Shown in pieces: positions 36,380 to 45,320 of a stretch of 64,000 nucleotides of DNA (the stretch's first letter is position 1; the number at the start of each line of letters is the position of its first letter). The notes under the pieces are model-generated. The model was not told the DNA's origin. It searched no databases and saw only the letters and a list, made by a program, of their open reading frames with translations. Origin of the DNA: Anaerobacillus alkalilacustris (GTDB lineage: Bacteria > Bacillota > Bacilli > Bacillales > Anaerobacillaceae). Location: contig NZ_MLQR01000043.1 of assembly GCF_001866005.1 (NCBI RefSeq), positions 83,636 through 147,635 on the forward strand, given 5' to 3'. Made by a program: the position numbers and the translations under genes.

Positions 36380-37399
36380 ATGACACGAAAAAAAATTGTT
36401 GTTACAGGTGGAGCCGGTTTTATCGGTGGTAACTTTGTACAATTTATGGTTGAGAAATATCCGAACTATGATATTTACAATTTAGATTTATTAACATATG
36501 CCGGTGACTTAACAAAGCACAAACAAATTGAAACAAACGAGAACTATCATTTTGTAAAAGCAGACATCGCTGACCGCGAGACGATCATCGCTCTTTTTGA
36601 GAAAGAGAAGTTTGATTGCGTTGTTCACTTTGCAGCAGAAAGTCATGTCGATCGTTCGATTACAGATCCGGGAATCTTTGTCCAAACGAATGTAGTTGGA
36701 ACTCAAGTGTTATTAGATGCATCAAGAGCTGTGGATGTTACGAAATTTGTGCACGTATCGACGGATGAAGTATACGGAGAGTTAGACTTTGATCCAACAA
36801 CGTTTTTCACAGAAGACACACCACTACAGCCGAACAGCCCGTATAGTGCGAGCAAAGCATCTTCTGACTTATTAGTTCGTGCTTATCACGAAACGTACGG
36901 TTTACCAATGAATATCACTCGCTGCTCGAATAATTACGGTCCATATCATTTTCCAGAAAAATTAATTCCATTAACGATTTCACGTGTGTTAAATGATGAA
37001 AAAGTTCCAGTTTATGGTGACGGAAAAAACATTCGTGACTGGTTACACGTGATCGACCACTGTGCAGCGATTGATTTAGTGCTGCACGAAGGTGTGAACG
37101 GTGAAGTGTACAACGTAGGTGGCCATAATGAGCGTACAAACTTAGAAGTCGTGAAGACGATTATTTCAACATTAGGTAAATCCGAAGACTTAATCGAGTT
37201 TGTCAAAGATCGTCTTGGACACGATAAACGCTATGCGATTGACCCAACGAAGTTAGAAAAACTAGGCTGGAAACCAACGTATACGTTTGAAACGGGAATT
37301 GCTCAAACGATCCAATGGTATTTAGATAACAAACCTTGGTGGGAACAAATCATTAGCGGTGAATACAAAAATTACTTTGATAAACAATATACACTGTAA
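36380..37399 (+). CDS. rmlB: dTDP-glucose 4,6-dehydratase RmlB
   Basis: 339 residues, extended SDR: VTGGAGFIGGNFVQFMVEKY, HFAAESHVDRSI, VSTDEVYGEL and YSASKASSDLLVRAYHETYG (catalytic Tyr/Lys), plus NNYGPYHFPEKLIPL, which is diagnostic of dTDP-glucose dehydratases. The second pathway step, placed last in the operon. AGAGGTG precedes the ATG, which directly abuts the rmlD stop. A strong terminator follows. Confidence 0.95.
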   Translation: MTRKKIVVTGGAGFIGGNFVQFMVEKYPNYDIYNLDLLTYAGDLTKHKQIETNENYHFVKADIADRETIIALFEKEKFDCVVHFAAESHVDRSITDPGIFVQTNVVGTQVLLDASRAVDVTKFVHVSTDEVYGELDFDPTTFFTEDTPLQPNSPYSASKASSDLLVRAYHETYGLPMNITRCSNNYGPYHFPEKLIPLTISRVLNDEKVPVYGDGKNIRDWLHVIDHCAAIDLVLHEGVNGEVYNVGGHNERTNLEVVKTIISTLGKSEDLIEFVKDRLGHDKRYAIDPTKLEKLGWKPTYTFETGIAQTIQWYLDNKPWWEQIISGEYKNYFDKQYTL

Positions 37400-37404
37400 C
37401 CTTT

Positions 37405-37442
37405 TGAAACCAACTAACGTCTAAGAGTTAGTTGGTTTTATT
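37405..37442 (+). terminator. rml operon terminator
   Basis: AAACCAACTAAC / GTTAGTTGGTTT perfect 12-bp stem, 8-base loop, then Ts. Confidence 0.9.
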
Positions 37443-37659
37443 ATCGTTTTACATAAAAGCCCATTTCATGATTTCATAATTAAATTCGGAAACTAAAGCA
37501 ACTAGTAAAAAATACTATTTTCTTTCGCCCAAAAATTTAGTATAGTAGATTATGATTGTTTAATCTAAAACAGTCTTATATAGAGAGAAAGATTATACAA
37601 AAAAGGGATATAAAAAGATAAAAAATGGGTCTCAATTACTGTAAGGGAGAGATTATGAA

Positions 37660-39039
37660 ATGCCTAGTATCAGTGAATTAAGAAATCACAAATTCATCAT
37701 CATCTTAGGCGATCTTCTATGTATATTAGCAGCATATATCGGAGCCTTTTATGTACGTTATAATGGGTTTCCGCAAAGAAACTGGGAATCATTTATTTCC
37801 CTATTGCCTTGGATTTTATTAATTGGTTTATTCTTTATATCGATCTATGAATTGTATTCTCTAGATCACAAAAATACACTATGGGATGTTAGTGTTAAGA
37901 TTGTTATTTCGGTTATCTTCATGGCGTTTCTAACGATGGCAGCATCGTATTTATTCCGTGAATTTGCAATGCCGCGTTCTATTGTCTTAATCGGAAGTGT
38001 ATTTACGGTTATCCTGATGCTTATTTTTAAAGGTCTTTATTTAAAGCTGACAAGAGGAAATGCTGTTGGTACCGTCCTCGTCGTTGGTGATGAAGAGCAT
38101 ACACAACGGGCCATGTTGAAGTTGAAGCACCCAATGTTAAAAGGTACACGTGTGAAACACATTCAACCGACAACACCGATTGAAAAAATCGATGAACTAT
38201 TGCAACAAGTGGATTATGTTTTATTATGCCCAAAAATCGGGAAACAAAAGAAATCGTTAATTATTTATCATGCAATGGAACGAAATAAGATGGTCTATGT
38301 CATCCCTTCATTATATGAGCTATTGCTTCAACGTGCGACTGTTGCACCGTTAGATGATACGATGGTGATGTCTGTTAAGCCGTTTGGTTTAACATTCGAC
38401 CAAGTGGTGATTAAACGTATGTTTGACTTTGTGTCATCGGCATTAATTATCGTCGCTATTTCACCAGTATTATTCATTACTGCGTTAATTGTTAAGCTTG
38501 AGGACCCAAAAGGACGAGTCTTATATACACAAGAACGCCTAGGTAAAAACAATCAGCCATTTACGATTTATAAATTCCGTTCGATGATTGAAGGAGCAGA
38601 AAAGCTAACAGGTCCTACATTAGCAACAGAGAACGACCCACGTATTACGAAAGTCGGTAAGTTTATGCGTGCCACACGCTTAGATGAGCTACCACAATTG
38701 TTTAACGTTCTAAAAGGAGACATGTCATTAGTCGGTCCAAGACCTGAACGTGAATTTTTTATTAAGAAGCTTTCAAAAGAGTACTATCACTATGGCTATA
38801 GAAATACAGTTCAACCAGGAATTACAGGATATGCACAAATTATGGGTAAGTATACGACAGAAGTTGATGATAAATTACGTTTCGACCTATACTACATTCG
38901 TAACTATACGTTCTGGTTAGATATCGTCATCTTATTAAAGACGTTTATCGTATTATTTGATAAGACGAAAGCAGAAGGAACAGAGACGAAAAAGGAAGTT
39001 GCCGCGACGGAAGAGAAAAAAGCTGGGGCGACGTTATAA
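37660..39039 (+). CDS. Polyprenyl glycosyl-1-phosphate transferase (WbaP/CpsE-like)
   Basis: 459 residues. Four N-terminal membrane segments (about 12-30, 45-64, 80-97, 105-125), a nucleotide-binding-like middle part, a fifth segment near 258-280 and a C-terminal bacterial sugar transferase domain: KRMFDFVSS, YTQERLGKNNQPFTIYKFRS, LDELPQLFNVLKGDMSLVGP, RPE and VQPGITGYAQI. It moves a sugar-1-phosphate to undecaprenyl phosphate, starting a repeat unit. The tail (about 445-459) is rich in Lys, Glu and Ala. It is a single gene between the rml operon and the LCP gene. A second, shorter primer enzyme is at 48861. Confidence 0.9.
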   Translation: MPSISELRNHKFIIILGDLLCILAAYIGAFYVRYNGFPQRNWESFISLLPWILLIGLFFISIYELYSLDHKNTLWDVSVKIVISVIFMAFLTMAASYLFREFAMPRSIVLIGSVFTVILMLIFKGLYLKLTRGNAVGTVLVVGDEEHTQRAMLKLKHPMLKGTRVKHIQPTTPIEKIDELLQQVDYVLLCPKIGKQKKSLIIYHAMERNKMVYVIPSLYELLLQRATVAPLDDTMVMSVKPFGLTFDQVVIKRMFDFVSSALIIVAISPVLFITALIVKLEDPKGRVLYTQERLGKNNQPFTIYKFRSMIEGAEKLTGPTLATENDPRITKVGKFMRATRLDELPQLFNVLKGDMSLVGPRPEREFFIKKLSKEYYHYGYRNTVQPGITGYAQIMGKYTTEVDDKLRFDLYYIRNYTFWLDIVILLKTFIVLFDKTKAEGTETKKEVAATEEKKAGATL

Positions 39040-39052
39040 TATCCAATAAAAG

Positions 39053-39126
39053 ATAGAAGAACTTTCCTAATCGGAGGGTTCTTTTTGTATATATAAGTAA
39101 AGGCAGTCTCGAAATTGAGACTGCCT
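39053..39126. terminator. Pair of convergent terminators
   Basis: Stem AGAAGAAC-TTTCC/GGA-GGTTCTT with a T run at about 39055-39086 serves the plus-strand transferase. GGCAGTCTC/GAGACTGCC (39102-39125), flanked on its left by A/T-rich DNA, serves the minus-strand LCP gene. Confidence 0.75.
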
Positions 39127-39133
39127 ACTTGAA

Positions 39134-40036
39134 TTACTGGATTTCTAAGTGCTCTTTTAATAAATTCGATACACGTAAACGCTCGTCTTCACTAACGACA
39201 TAATAATAAATGCCACCCATCATTGCGCCAGAGCCACTAATCGTGATTTCTTCAGAGGAACGACGAGCATCCTTGTAATTTGATTGGATTTTCATCATTT
39301 GATCAAAGTCAAGATCGGTACGAACGTTTGTACCAACCGCCCCAAGGATTTCTTCAACTCGAGCAATCGATGTTAGTTGAGCTCCTTCCTTAATGATGGC
39401 ATCAATCACTTGGCGTTGGCGATCATTTCGACCGAAGTCGCCTCTTGGATCACTTTTTCTCATTCGAACAAAAGCTAGAGCTTCTGTACCATTTAAATCA
39501 ACCGGCCCTTCTGCAAACGTATGACCACTTGATCTAAACTCAAAACTGTTATTGACTGTTACGCCACCAACCGCATCAACAATGTCTTTAAATCCACTCA
39601 TATTGACAGTCGCATAATAATCGATCGGGATATCAAGAAAATTTTCCACCGTTTCGATTGTCATTTTAGGACCGCCAAATGCATGGGCGTGATTAATCTT
39701 GTCATCAAACCCTCTGCCGATAATCTCTGTTCTTGTATCGCGTGGGATACTTAACATTTTCATTGATTCGGTATTTGGGTTTACGGTAAGAACGATGATC
39801 GTGTCGGTTCGACCGCTAGTTCCCTCATCAGCATCGATCCCCAACAAAAGGAACGAAAGTGGTTCTTTTTGTTGTACTTCAATTTGCCGTTTTGTTTCAC
39901 GTTCGATTGGTTGATGCATTACATTTACTGTTTTGACAACAGAATTATATAAATGGTAGCCATAACCTAAAATACCTAGCAATGGTAAACCGATAATTAA
40001 ACTTACTATAATAATGAGCTTTTTACGTTTGGTCAT
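39134..40036 (-). CDS. LytR-CpsA-Psr (LCP) family ligase
   Basis: 300 residues from the ATG at 40036 (AGGAG 7 bases upstream; another ATG at 40042 is too close). One N-terminal membrane helix (about 8-27), then the extracellular LCP domain: FLLLGIDADEGTSGRTDTII, MLSIPRDTRTEI, NHAHAFGGPKMTIETVE and FVRMRKSDPRGDFGRNDRQR with the arginines that bind the polyprenyl pyrophosphate. LCP enzymes attach teichoic acid or capsule polymers to peptidoglycan. Its place between polysaccharide operons fits wall anchoring of their product (inference). Confidence 0.92.
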   Translation of the reverse strand: MTKRKKLIIIVSLIIGLPLLGILGYGYHLYNSVVKTVNVMHQPIERETKRQIEVQQKEPLSFLLLGIDADEGTSGRTDTIIVLTVNPNTESMKMLSIPRDTRTEIIGRGFDDKINHAHAFGGPKMTIETVENFLDIPIDYYATVNMSGFKDIVDAVGGVTVNNSFEFRSSGHTFAEGPVDLNGTEALAFVRMRKSDPRGDFGRNDRQRQVIDAIIKEGAQLTSIARVEEILGAVGTNVRTDLDFDQMMKIQSNYKDARRSSEEITISGSGAMMGGIYYYVVSEDERLRVSNLLKEHLEIQ

Positions 40037-40436
40037 GTTCATTCTCCTAGTATAAGAATATTGAAAATATGATATTGATTATAGACGGTAGTTGAACTAC
40101 TAGCAATAATAAAATATTTTGTTTAAGGAAGATGAGGAAATGTTAGGGAAAGTATTTATTAACTTACTAACAATTCTACCAAAATAAGTAACTACTCGAC
40201 AACTTTCATACCGATATTAATAACGCTTTCAACCGGTGTAATTCAGGGCTAGTTGTTATATGATCGTACTTTCAAAATAATTCCGAATACGTAGTATTTG
40301 TCGAATGCCACCGATAAATTTGATGAAAATACTCTACAACCTGTGACAAATTATGATAAAATAGTGAAGGCTTTAGTATTTCTTTTACGAAAATAATTTA
40401 TGTCTTATATTAGCTACTTAGGAGGATACAAATCAA
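40037..40436. other. 400-bp divergent promoter region of LCP and EPS operons
   Basis: It holds the extended -10 TGATAAAAT at 40354-40362, 75 bases before the Wzz-like start. Otherwise AT-rich, with no further motif I can name. It should carry the main promoter of the 20-kb EPS operon. Confidence 0.5.
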
Positions 40437-41177
40437 ATGGAAGAAACAATAAGTTTAAAAGAGTTGTTTGAAACGATAAAAAAACGTATTTTAATGATTA
40501 TTGCAATTACTGTTATCGCAGTAGGAATTAGTGCTTTATTTAGTTATTTAATTCTAACACCTATATATCAATCTTCAACACAGTTTTTAGTGACCCATTC
40601 TAATTCAGAGCAACAAGCGATCAGTCAAGGTGATATTAGAACTAATCTCGAATTAATTAACACATATAATGATATTATTAAAAGTCCGATTATTCTAGAT
40701 AAAGTAAGTGATGAACTTCAATTAAACAGATCTACGAACGTCCTAAATAGTCAAATTACCGTTGGGACTAGAAATAACTCGCAAGTTGTTTCAATTACAG
40801 TTCAAGATCCTGAACCGGCATTAGCCGTACAAATTGCAAATACAGTTGCTTCGGTATTTCAACGGGAAATTGTTTCAATTATGAACGTTGATAATGTGAG
40901 TATTCTTTCAGAAGCAAAACTACCTGAAAACCCATCACCAATAAAACCTAATCCAATGTTAAATATGGCCATTGCTTTTGTCGTTGGTTTAATGGCGGCT
41001 GTAGGGTTAGCATTTTTATTAGAGTTTTTAGATAACACGATTAAAACGGAAAAAGATATTGAGAAGCACCTGGGGTTATCTGTCATTGGCGCCATACCAA
41101 CCTTTGAAGTTGATAATCAGATGGTAGCTAAATCTGAAAATAGAAGAAGAAACAAACGAGGTGAAGACATTGCCTAG
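40437..41177 (+). CDS. Wzz/YveK-type chain-length modulator (BY-kinase activator)
   Basis: 246 residues. Two membrane helices (about 19-40 and 177-198) bracket an extracellular domain, with the proline-rich PENPSPIKPNPMLN just before the second, the signature of Wzz/CapA/EpsA proteins. The cytoplasmic tail activates the tyrosine kinase encoded next; the two genes overlap by about 8-17 bases. AGGAGG precedes the ATG. First gene of the EPS operon. Confidence 0.92.
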   Translation: MEETISLKELFETIKKRILMIIAITVIAVGISALFSYLILTPIYQSSTQFLVTHSNSEQQAISQGDIRTNLELINTYNDIIKSPIILDKVSDELQLNRSTNVLNSQITVGTRNNSQVVSITVQDPEPALAVQIANTVASVFQREIVSIMNVDNVSILSEAKLPENPSPIKPNPMLNMAIAFVVGLMAAVGLAFLLEFLDNTIKTEKDIEKHLGLSVIGAIPTFEVDNQMVAKSENRRRNKRGEDIA

Positions 41178-41865
41178 AAATAGAAAAAAGCAACCAGCAA
41201 ATGCTACTCGTGGTCTAATTACAAAAGTGGACCCTAAGTCACCGATATCAGAACAATATCGTACCATTCGTACAAACCTACAATTTGCATCGGTTGACCA
41301 AGAATTAAAAACGATTATGGTTACATCAGCTAACCCATCAGAAGGAAAGTCAACAACGATTGCCAATTTAGCTGTTGTTCTATCTCAACAAGGAAATAGT
41401 GTTTTACTAATAGATGCTGATATGCGTAAGCCTAGTGTTCATTACACGTTTCGCTGTCAAAATACGAAAGGCTTAACAACTGTACTTACAAAGCAGTCTT
41501 CTTTAGAAGAAGCCGTCTTTGCATCGGATGTGGAAAACCTTCATATTTTAACAAGTGGGCCGATCCCACCGAATCCGTCAGAGTTATTAAGCTCAAAGGC
41601 AATGGAATTATTATTAACGTCGGCAAAGGTAACCTATGACTTTGTACTAATTGATACTCCTCCAGTTTTGGCTGTTACTGATGCGCAAGTATTAGCAAAT
41701 ATTTGTGAAGGGGTTGTTCTAGTTGTTAGTAGTGGTAAAACAGAAATTGAACAAGCCGTTAAAGCAAAAGACTTACTAGACAAGTCAAGAGCAAAAACGT
41801 TAGGTGTCGTATTAAACCAGAAGGAAGCTAAACAAAGTCAATATTACTATTATTATGGTAAATAA
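41170..41865 (+). CDS. Bacterial tyrosine kinase (CapB/EpsB/YwqD type)
   Basis: 231 residues from a TTG at 41170 (GAGGTG at 41158-41163); a GTG at 41161 is the alternative. P-loop kinase: Walker A SANPSEGKSTTIANLA, Walker A' LLIDADMRKPS, Walker B FVLIDTPPVL. It ends in a tyrosine cluster (five consecutive Tyr, then GK), the autophosphorylation tail typical of BY-kinases. It phosphorylates itself and EPS enzymes and is activated by the preceding Wzz-like protein. A ~140-base gap separates it from its cognate phosphatase gene. Confidence 0.93.
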   Translation: MPRNRKKQPANATRGLITKVDPKSPISEQYRTIRTNLQFASVDQELKTIMVTSANPSEGKSTTIANLAVVLSQQGNSVLLIDADMRKPSVHYTFRCQNTKGLTTVLTKQSSLEEAVFASDVENLHILTSGPIPPNPSELLSSKAMELLLTSAKVTYDFVLIDTPPVLAVTDAQVLANICEGVVLVVSSGKTEIEQAVKAKDLLDKSRAKTLGVVLNQKEAKQSQYYYYYGK

Positions 41866-42005
41866 TAGTAATTAATGGAGTTGATTCTTTATAGAAATGA
41901 TGGAAATTCCATGGTAATATTGTTATGATATTATTTAGTTTTGTAACTTTGTGTAAATTTTTGGTAGTTATATAGAGTTTTAATACTAGATTTGGAGGGT
42001 TATTG

Positions 42006-42773
42006 ATGATTGATATTCATTGCCATATACTACCGAACGTTGATGATGGGGCTAAAGACATGGAAATGGCACTAGAGATGGCAAAAGCAGCTGTCGATGA
42101 AGGGATCGATACGATTATCGCCTCCCCCCATCACCGCAACGGTCAATTTGAAAACTCTAAATCTAGCATTCTTGAATCGGTTGACCAATTAAATAACCGA
42201 TTAAAAGAAGCAAGAATTCCTCTAACAATTTTACCCGGTCAAGAGACTCGGATATTTGGAGAAATGGTCGATAGCTACTTAGACGATGAACTTCTATCTC
42301 TAAATCATTTACATCAATACCTTCTCGTCGAGCTATCATCTAGCCATGTTCCCAGATACATTCATCGATTATTTTTTGATTTGCAGCAGCAAGGGGTAAC
42401 GCCAATTATCGTGCATCCTGAACGAAATGCTGAGATCATTGAGAACCCAGAAATTCTTTACAGACTAGTGAAAGAGGGCGCACTTACCCAAGTAACCGCC
42501 GGCAGTGTCACTGGTCATTTTGGGAAGAAAATCCAGAAATTTTCGATAGATTTAATTACCCATAACTTAACACACTTTGTCGCAACAGATGCACACAACC
42601 TGACAAGCCGACCAATTAACCTAAGAAAAGCATATGAGTTCATCGAAGACGAATGCAGCGCTTTTTATCGGTATATGTTTCTAGAAAACGCGGAGATGAT
42701 TGTCGCTGGAAGGATGCCGTTGGTTGAGCCACCGGAGATGATTAAGAGGAAGAAGTTTTTGGGGATATTTTAG
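42006..42773 (+). CDS. PHP-type tyrosine-protein phosphatase (YwqE/CpsB/CapC)
   Basis: 255 residues from the ATG at 42006 (GGAGGG at 41994-41999). Metal ligands in MIDIHCHILPNVDDGAKDME, ASPHHRNGQF, IVHPERNAEI and FVATDAHNL define the manganese-dependent CpsB family. It dephosphorylates the BY-kinase tail. The order Wzz-kinase-phosphatase is the standard Gram-positive capsule regulatory trio. The gene is followed directly by copy 1 of the large GTTGGAA repeat. Confidence 0.92.
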   Translation: MIDIHCHILPNVDDGAKDMEMALEMAKAAVDEGIDTIIASPHHRNGQFENSKSSILESVDQLNNRLKEARIPLTILPGQETRIFGEMVDSYLDDELLSLNHLHQYLLVELSSSHVPRYIHRLFFDLQQQGVTPIIVHPERNAEIIENPEILYRLVKEGALTQVTAGSVTGHFGKKIQKFSIDLITHNLTHFVATDAHNLTSRPINLRKAYEFIEDECSAFYRYMFLENAEMIVAGRMPLVEPPEMIKRKKFLGIF

Positions 42774-42777
42774 TTTA

Positions 42778-42994
42778 GTTGGAAGAGTTGGAATACAAAC
42801 TGGCTAACAAGTTAGCTGTTTGTGTTGGAAAGTTGGAAAGGGAAAAGCGTTAAAGAACTAGCCAGCAAGCAGGCTAGGGGAAAGACGAAAACTGTTCGAA
42901 CATTTTTTCAACTTGTTTCTACTTTTAAATTAGTAGAGAAGAACTAAATTGAAAAGGCTAATTTCAACTTAGAAGTTTCCAACATTCCAACTAA
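42778..42994 (+). repeat. Structured GTTGGAA-type intergenic repeat, copy 1
   Basis: Starts 5 bases after the phosphatase stop. The ends are mutually complementary (GTTGGAAGAGTTGGAA... and ...TTCCAACATTCCAAC). Inside are hairpin H1 (42795-42823: ACAAAC-TGGCTAAC / GTTAGCT-GTTTGT) and H2 (CTAGCC / GGCTAG, 42858-42877). Related copies are at 45096-45303 and 46208-46449. Stems are kept while their sequences differ. Non-coding. Confidence 0.85.
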
Positions 42995-43044
42995 ATGAAG
43001 TTAGAAAAGAAAAACTTACTAATCTTGAATGACCAAATTAGTAT

Positions 43045-43170
43045 ACAAAACTTCATTACTAAACCGGTGATATCTCCTTACCGTTATCAATGGGGGTACT
43101 CGGCTATGCTGTGGGTATTCGTACCTTAGATGTTCATTCATCATTGGTGTGGTGTGAGGGGGGGTTCGAT
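43045..43170 (+). ncRNA. Probable EAR / epsC-motif antitermination RNA
   Basis: A non-coding stretch with an unusually GC-rich, structured sequence between the EPS regulatory genes and the epsC-like gene, where the EAR (eps-associated RNA, Rfam epsC motif) lies in Bacillus. Visible elements: GGTGATA/TATC-type pairing near 43060-43090, GGTAC / GTACC enclosing CTCGGCTATGCTGTGGGTATTC (43095-43126), then GATG-loop-CATC and a G-run segment before TTCGATGCC. EAR promotes processive antitermination across long eps operons. Identification rests on position and remembered sequence style; a covariance-model search has not been done. Confidence 0.72.
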
Positions 43171-43207
43171 GCCTCATATTTTAATATTTTAATATTTTAA
43201 TATTTTA

Positions 43208-43259
43208 ATAAAAGTTTACGCAAGAGAGATTCGGAGAATTGTTTTGCGTAAACTTTTAT
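43208..43259 (+). terminator. Perfect 16-bp hairpin downstream of the EAR-like RNA
   Basis: ATAAAAGTTTACGCAA (43208-43223) pairs without mismatch with 43244-43259, loop 20 bases. The distal arm ends in TTTTAT. It is preceded by a short 10-bp tandem repeat (ATATTTTAAT units, 43177-43207). It is a likely termination or pausing signal for the upstream RNA to overcome. Confidence 0.65.
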
Positions 43260-43291
43260 AGTATTTATATGAAAAATTTGGAGGTGTGTTT

Positions 43292-45100
43292 GTGACGACG
43301 AAAAAGAGGTTAGCGTATTTAGTGTTATTGGATTCATTAATTGTTTTTCTTTCAATCTTTGTTAGCTATTTTATCTTATCCCCATCAACGAATATTTTTA
43401 CAACGACGATCGTTGTCAGTTCAGCGGCATTATTAATTAGTCATCATTTTCTTGCTTATCGCTTCAAAATTTATAACAGAGTGTGGCAGTATGCAAGTAT
43501 TGGAGAATTATCAGCGATTTTTAAAGTCGTGACATTATCGCTACTCGTTACCGCTTTGTTTCAATTGTTTATCCTTCAAGATGTGTTTATTAGAACGCTC
43601 ATGATCACGTGGATGATTCATATTTTATTAATTGGTGGTTCGCGTTTTTCATGGCGCCTATATCGAGATACTTATATTAAGCGAAGAAACGATCAAAAAC
43701 CAACATTAATTATCGGTGCAGGTGCAGCAGGTACAATGGTAGCAAGACAACTATTACAAAACCATGATGCTGAACTTTGTCCAGTAGCATTTATTGATGA
43801 TGATCCATTAAAACAACGCTTAGAAGTATTAGGAATACCAGTACTCGGAACAGTCGATGATATCGAAACGGTTGTTAAGGAAAATAGTATTGAAAATATT
43901 ATTATTGCAATTCCATCGTTAACGAAAAAAGAATTAAATGAGATTTTCCAAGAATGCTCAAAAACAAACGCACGGACGAAAATCTTGCCTATGTTAGAAG
44001 ATCTGATGGTCGGTAAAGTTTCTGTTAATAGTTTCCGTGACGTAGAAGTAGAAGACCTTCTAGGAAGAGAGCCAGTTGAGTTGGATACAGATAAGATTGG
44101 TAAGAAACTAACAGGGAAAACAATCTTAGTTACAGGTGCCGGTGGTTCGATCGGTTCAGAGGTTTGTCGTCAAGTGTGTAAATTCAATCCTGAAACAATA
44201 ATTCTACTAGGGCACGGAGAAAATAGTATTTATGCCATTGAGCTAGAGTTAAAAAAGCAATATCCAGATATTAACGTAGAAACAGAAATTGCCGATGTCC
44301 AAGACCGTGAGAAAATGTTTTCGATTATGAAAAAGTACACACCTCACGTTGTGTACCATGCTGCAGCACATAAGCACGTGCCATTAATGGAACGTAACCC
44401 AGAAGAAGCGGTGAAAAATAACGTAATCGGAACGAAAAACACGGCAGAAGCAGCTAGTGAGGCAAACGTTGGCGCGTTCGTGATGATCTCAACAGATAAA
44501 GCCGTTAACCCAACAAGTGTGATGGGAGCAACTAAACGAATGGCTGAGATGGTCATTCAGCATATGGATATCGTTAGTGACACCAAATTCGTTGCCGTCC
44601 GTTTCGGAAACGTATTAGGAAGTCGTGGTAGTGTTATTCCACTTTTCAAAAAGCAAATCCAAGAAGGTGGACCAGTCACCGTGACGCATCCTGATATGGT
44701 CCGTTACTTTATGACCATCCCAGAAGCATCAAGACTCGTTCTCCAGGCAGGAGCACTCGCAAAAGGTGGCGAGATTTTCGTTCTTGATATGGGAGAGCCA
44801 GTAAAGATTGTTGATCTTGCGAAAAACTTAATTAAATTATCGGGATATACAAAAGAAGAAATGCCAATTGTCTTCACAGGAATGAGACCAGGAGAGAAAA
44901 TGTTTGAAGAATTATTAGGTGCAGATGAGGTTCATCCAGAACAAATTTATCCAAAAATTTATATCGGAAAAACACCGTTAGTTGATATTAATGTGTGTCA
45001 TAGATTGGTAGAAAATTTGGACGAGTTAAGTAAGGGAGAATTGAGAGAGCGACTACTAGATATAGCGAATTTTAGAGTGAAAGAGTTAGTAGGGAGTTAG
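43292..45100 (+). CDS. EpsC-like UDP-sugar 4,6-dehydratase (membrane-anchored)
   Basis: 602 residues from the GTG at 43292 (GGAGG at 43280-43284; a GTG at 43286 also exists). Four N-terminal membrane helices, a CoA-binding-like Rossmann domain (LIIGAGAAGTMVARQLL, about 141-260) and a C-terminal SDR domain (LVTGAGGSIGSEVCRQV from ~280; STDKAVNPTSVMGATKRMAE). This is the FlaA1/PglF/CapD/EpsC family, making UDP-4-keto-6-deoxy-GlcNAc. Together with the aminotransferase at 47628 and the acetyltransferase at 49517 it could make a bacillosamine-like sugar. It lies directly behind the EAR-like RNA and is followed immediately by repeat copy 2. Confidence 0.9.
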   Translation: MTTKKRLAYLVLLDSLIVFLSIFVSYFILSPSTNIFTTTIVVSSAALLISHHFLAYRFKIYNRVWQYASIGELSAIFKVVTLSLLVTALFQLFILQDVFIRTLMITWMIHILLIGGSRFSWRLYRDTYIKRRNDQKPTLIIGAGAAGTMVARQLLQNHDAELCPVAFIDDDPLKQRLEVLGIPVLGTVDDIETVVKENSIENIIIAIPSLTKKELNEIFQECSKTNARTKILPMLEDLMVGKVSVNSFRDVEVEDLLGREPVELDTDKIGKKLTGKTILVTGAGGSIGSEVCRQVCKFNPETIILLGHGENSIYAIELELKKQYPDINVETEIADVQDREKMFSIMKKYTPHVVYHAAAHKHVPLMERNPEEAVKNNVIGTKNTAEAASEANVGAFVMISTDKAVNPTSVMGATKRMAEMVIQHMDIVSDTKFVAVRFGNVLGSRGSVIPLFKKQIQEGGPVTVTHPDMVRYFMTIPEASRLVLQAGALAKGGEIFVLDMGEPVKIVDLAKNLIKLSGYTKEEMPIVFTGMRPGEKMFEELLGADEVHPEQIYPKIYIGKTPLVDINVCHRLVENLDELSKGELRERLLDIANFRVKELVGS

Positions 45101-45303
45101 TTGGAAAGTTGGAATACAAATGCGCTAACAAGTTAGCTGTTTGTGTTGGAAAGTTGGAAAGGAAAGGCGTAAAAGAACTAGTCAACAAGTTGACTAGGGA
45201 AAAGACTAAAGCAATTTAAATTAGTAGGAAAGAACAAAATTGGGAAGTTGGAAAGTCTGACTTAGTCGTTTCCAACTAACCAACTAACCAACTTTCCAAC
45301 TTA
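45096..45303 (+). repeat. Structured GTTGGAA-type intergenic repeat, copy 2
   Basis: Starts at the stop codon of the epsC-like gene and ends 17 bases before the galU start. H1 at 45116-45144 keeps GCTAAC/GTTAGC; H2 at 45178-45197 is extended to CTAGTCAAC / GTTGACTAG, where copies 1 and 3 have CTAGCC/GGCTAG: both arms changed together. The end is ...TTTCCAACTAACCAAC-TTTCCAACTT. Confidence 0.85.
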
Positions 45304-45320
45304 AAAAGGGGGTTTTACTA

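Noticed and set aside
43177..43207. Promoter made by the ATATTTTAAT tandem repeat
   Set aside because: TA-rich by repetition, with no -35 at a suitable distance; a simple slippage repeat is enough to explain it.
42778..43291. Insertion sequence as explanation of the large gap before the epsC-like gene
   Set aside because: No transposase frame and no target duplication; the content is better explained by structured repeats plus an EAR-like RNA.
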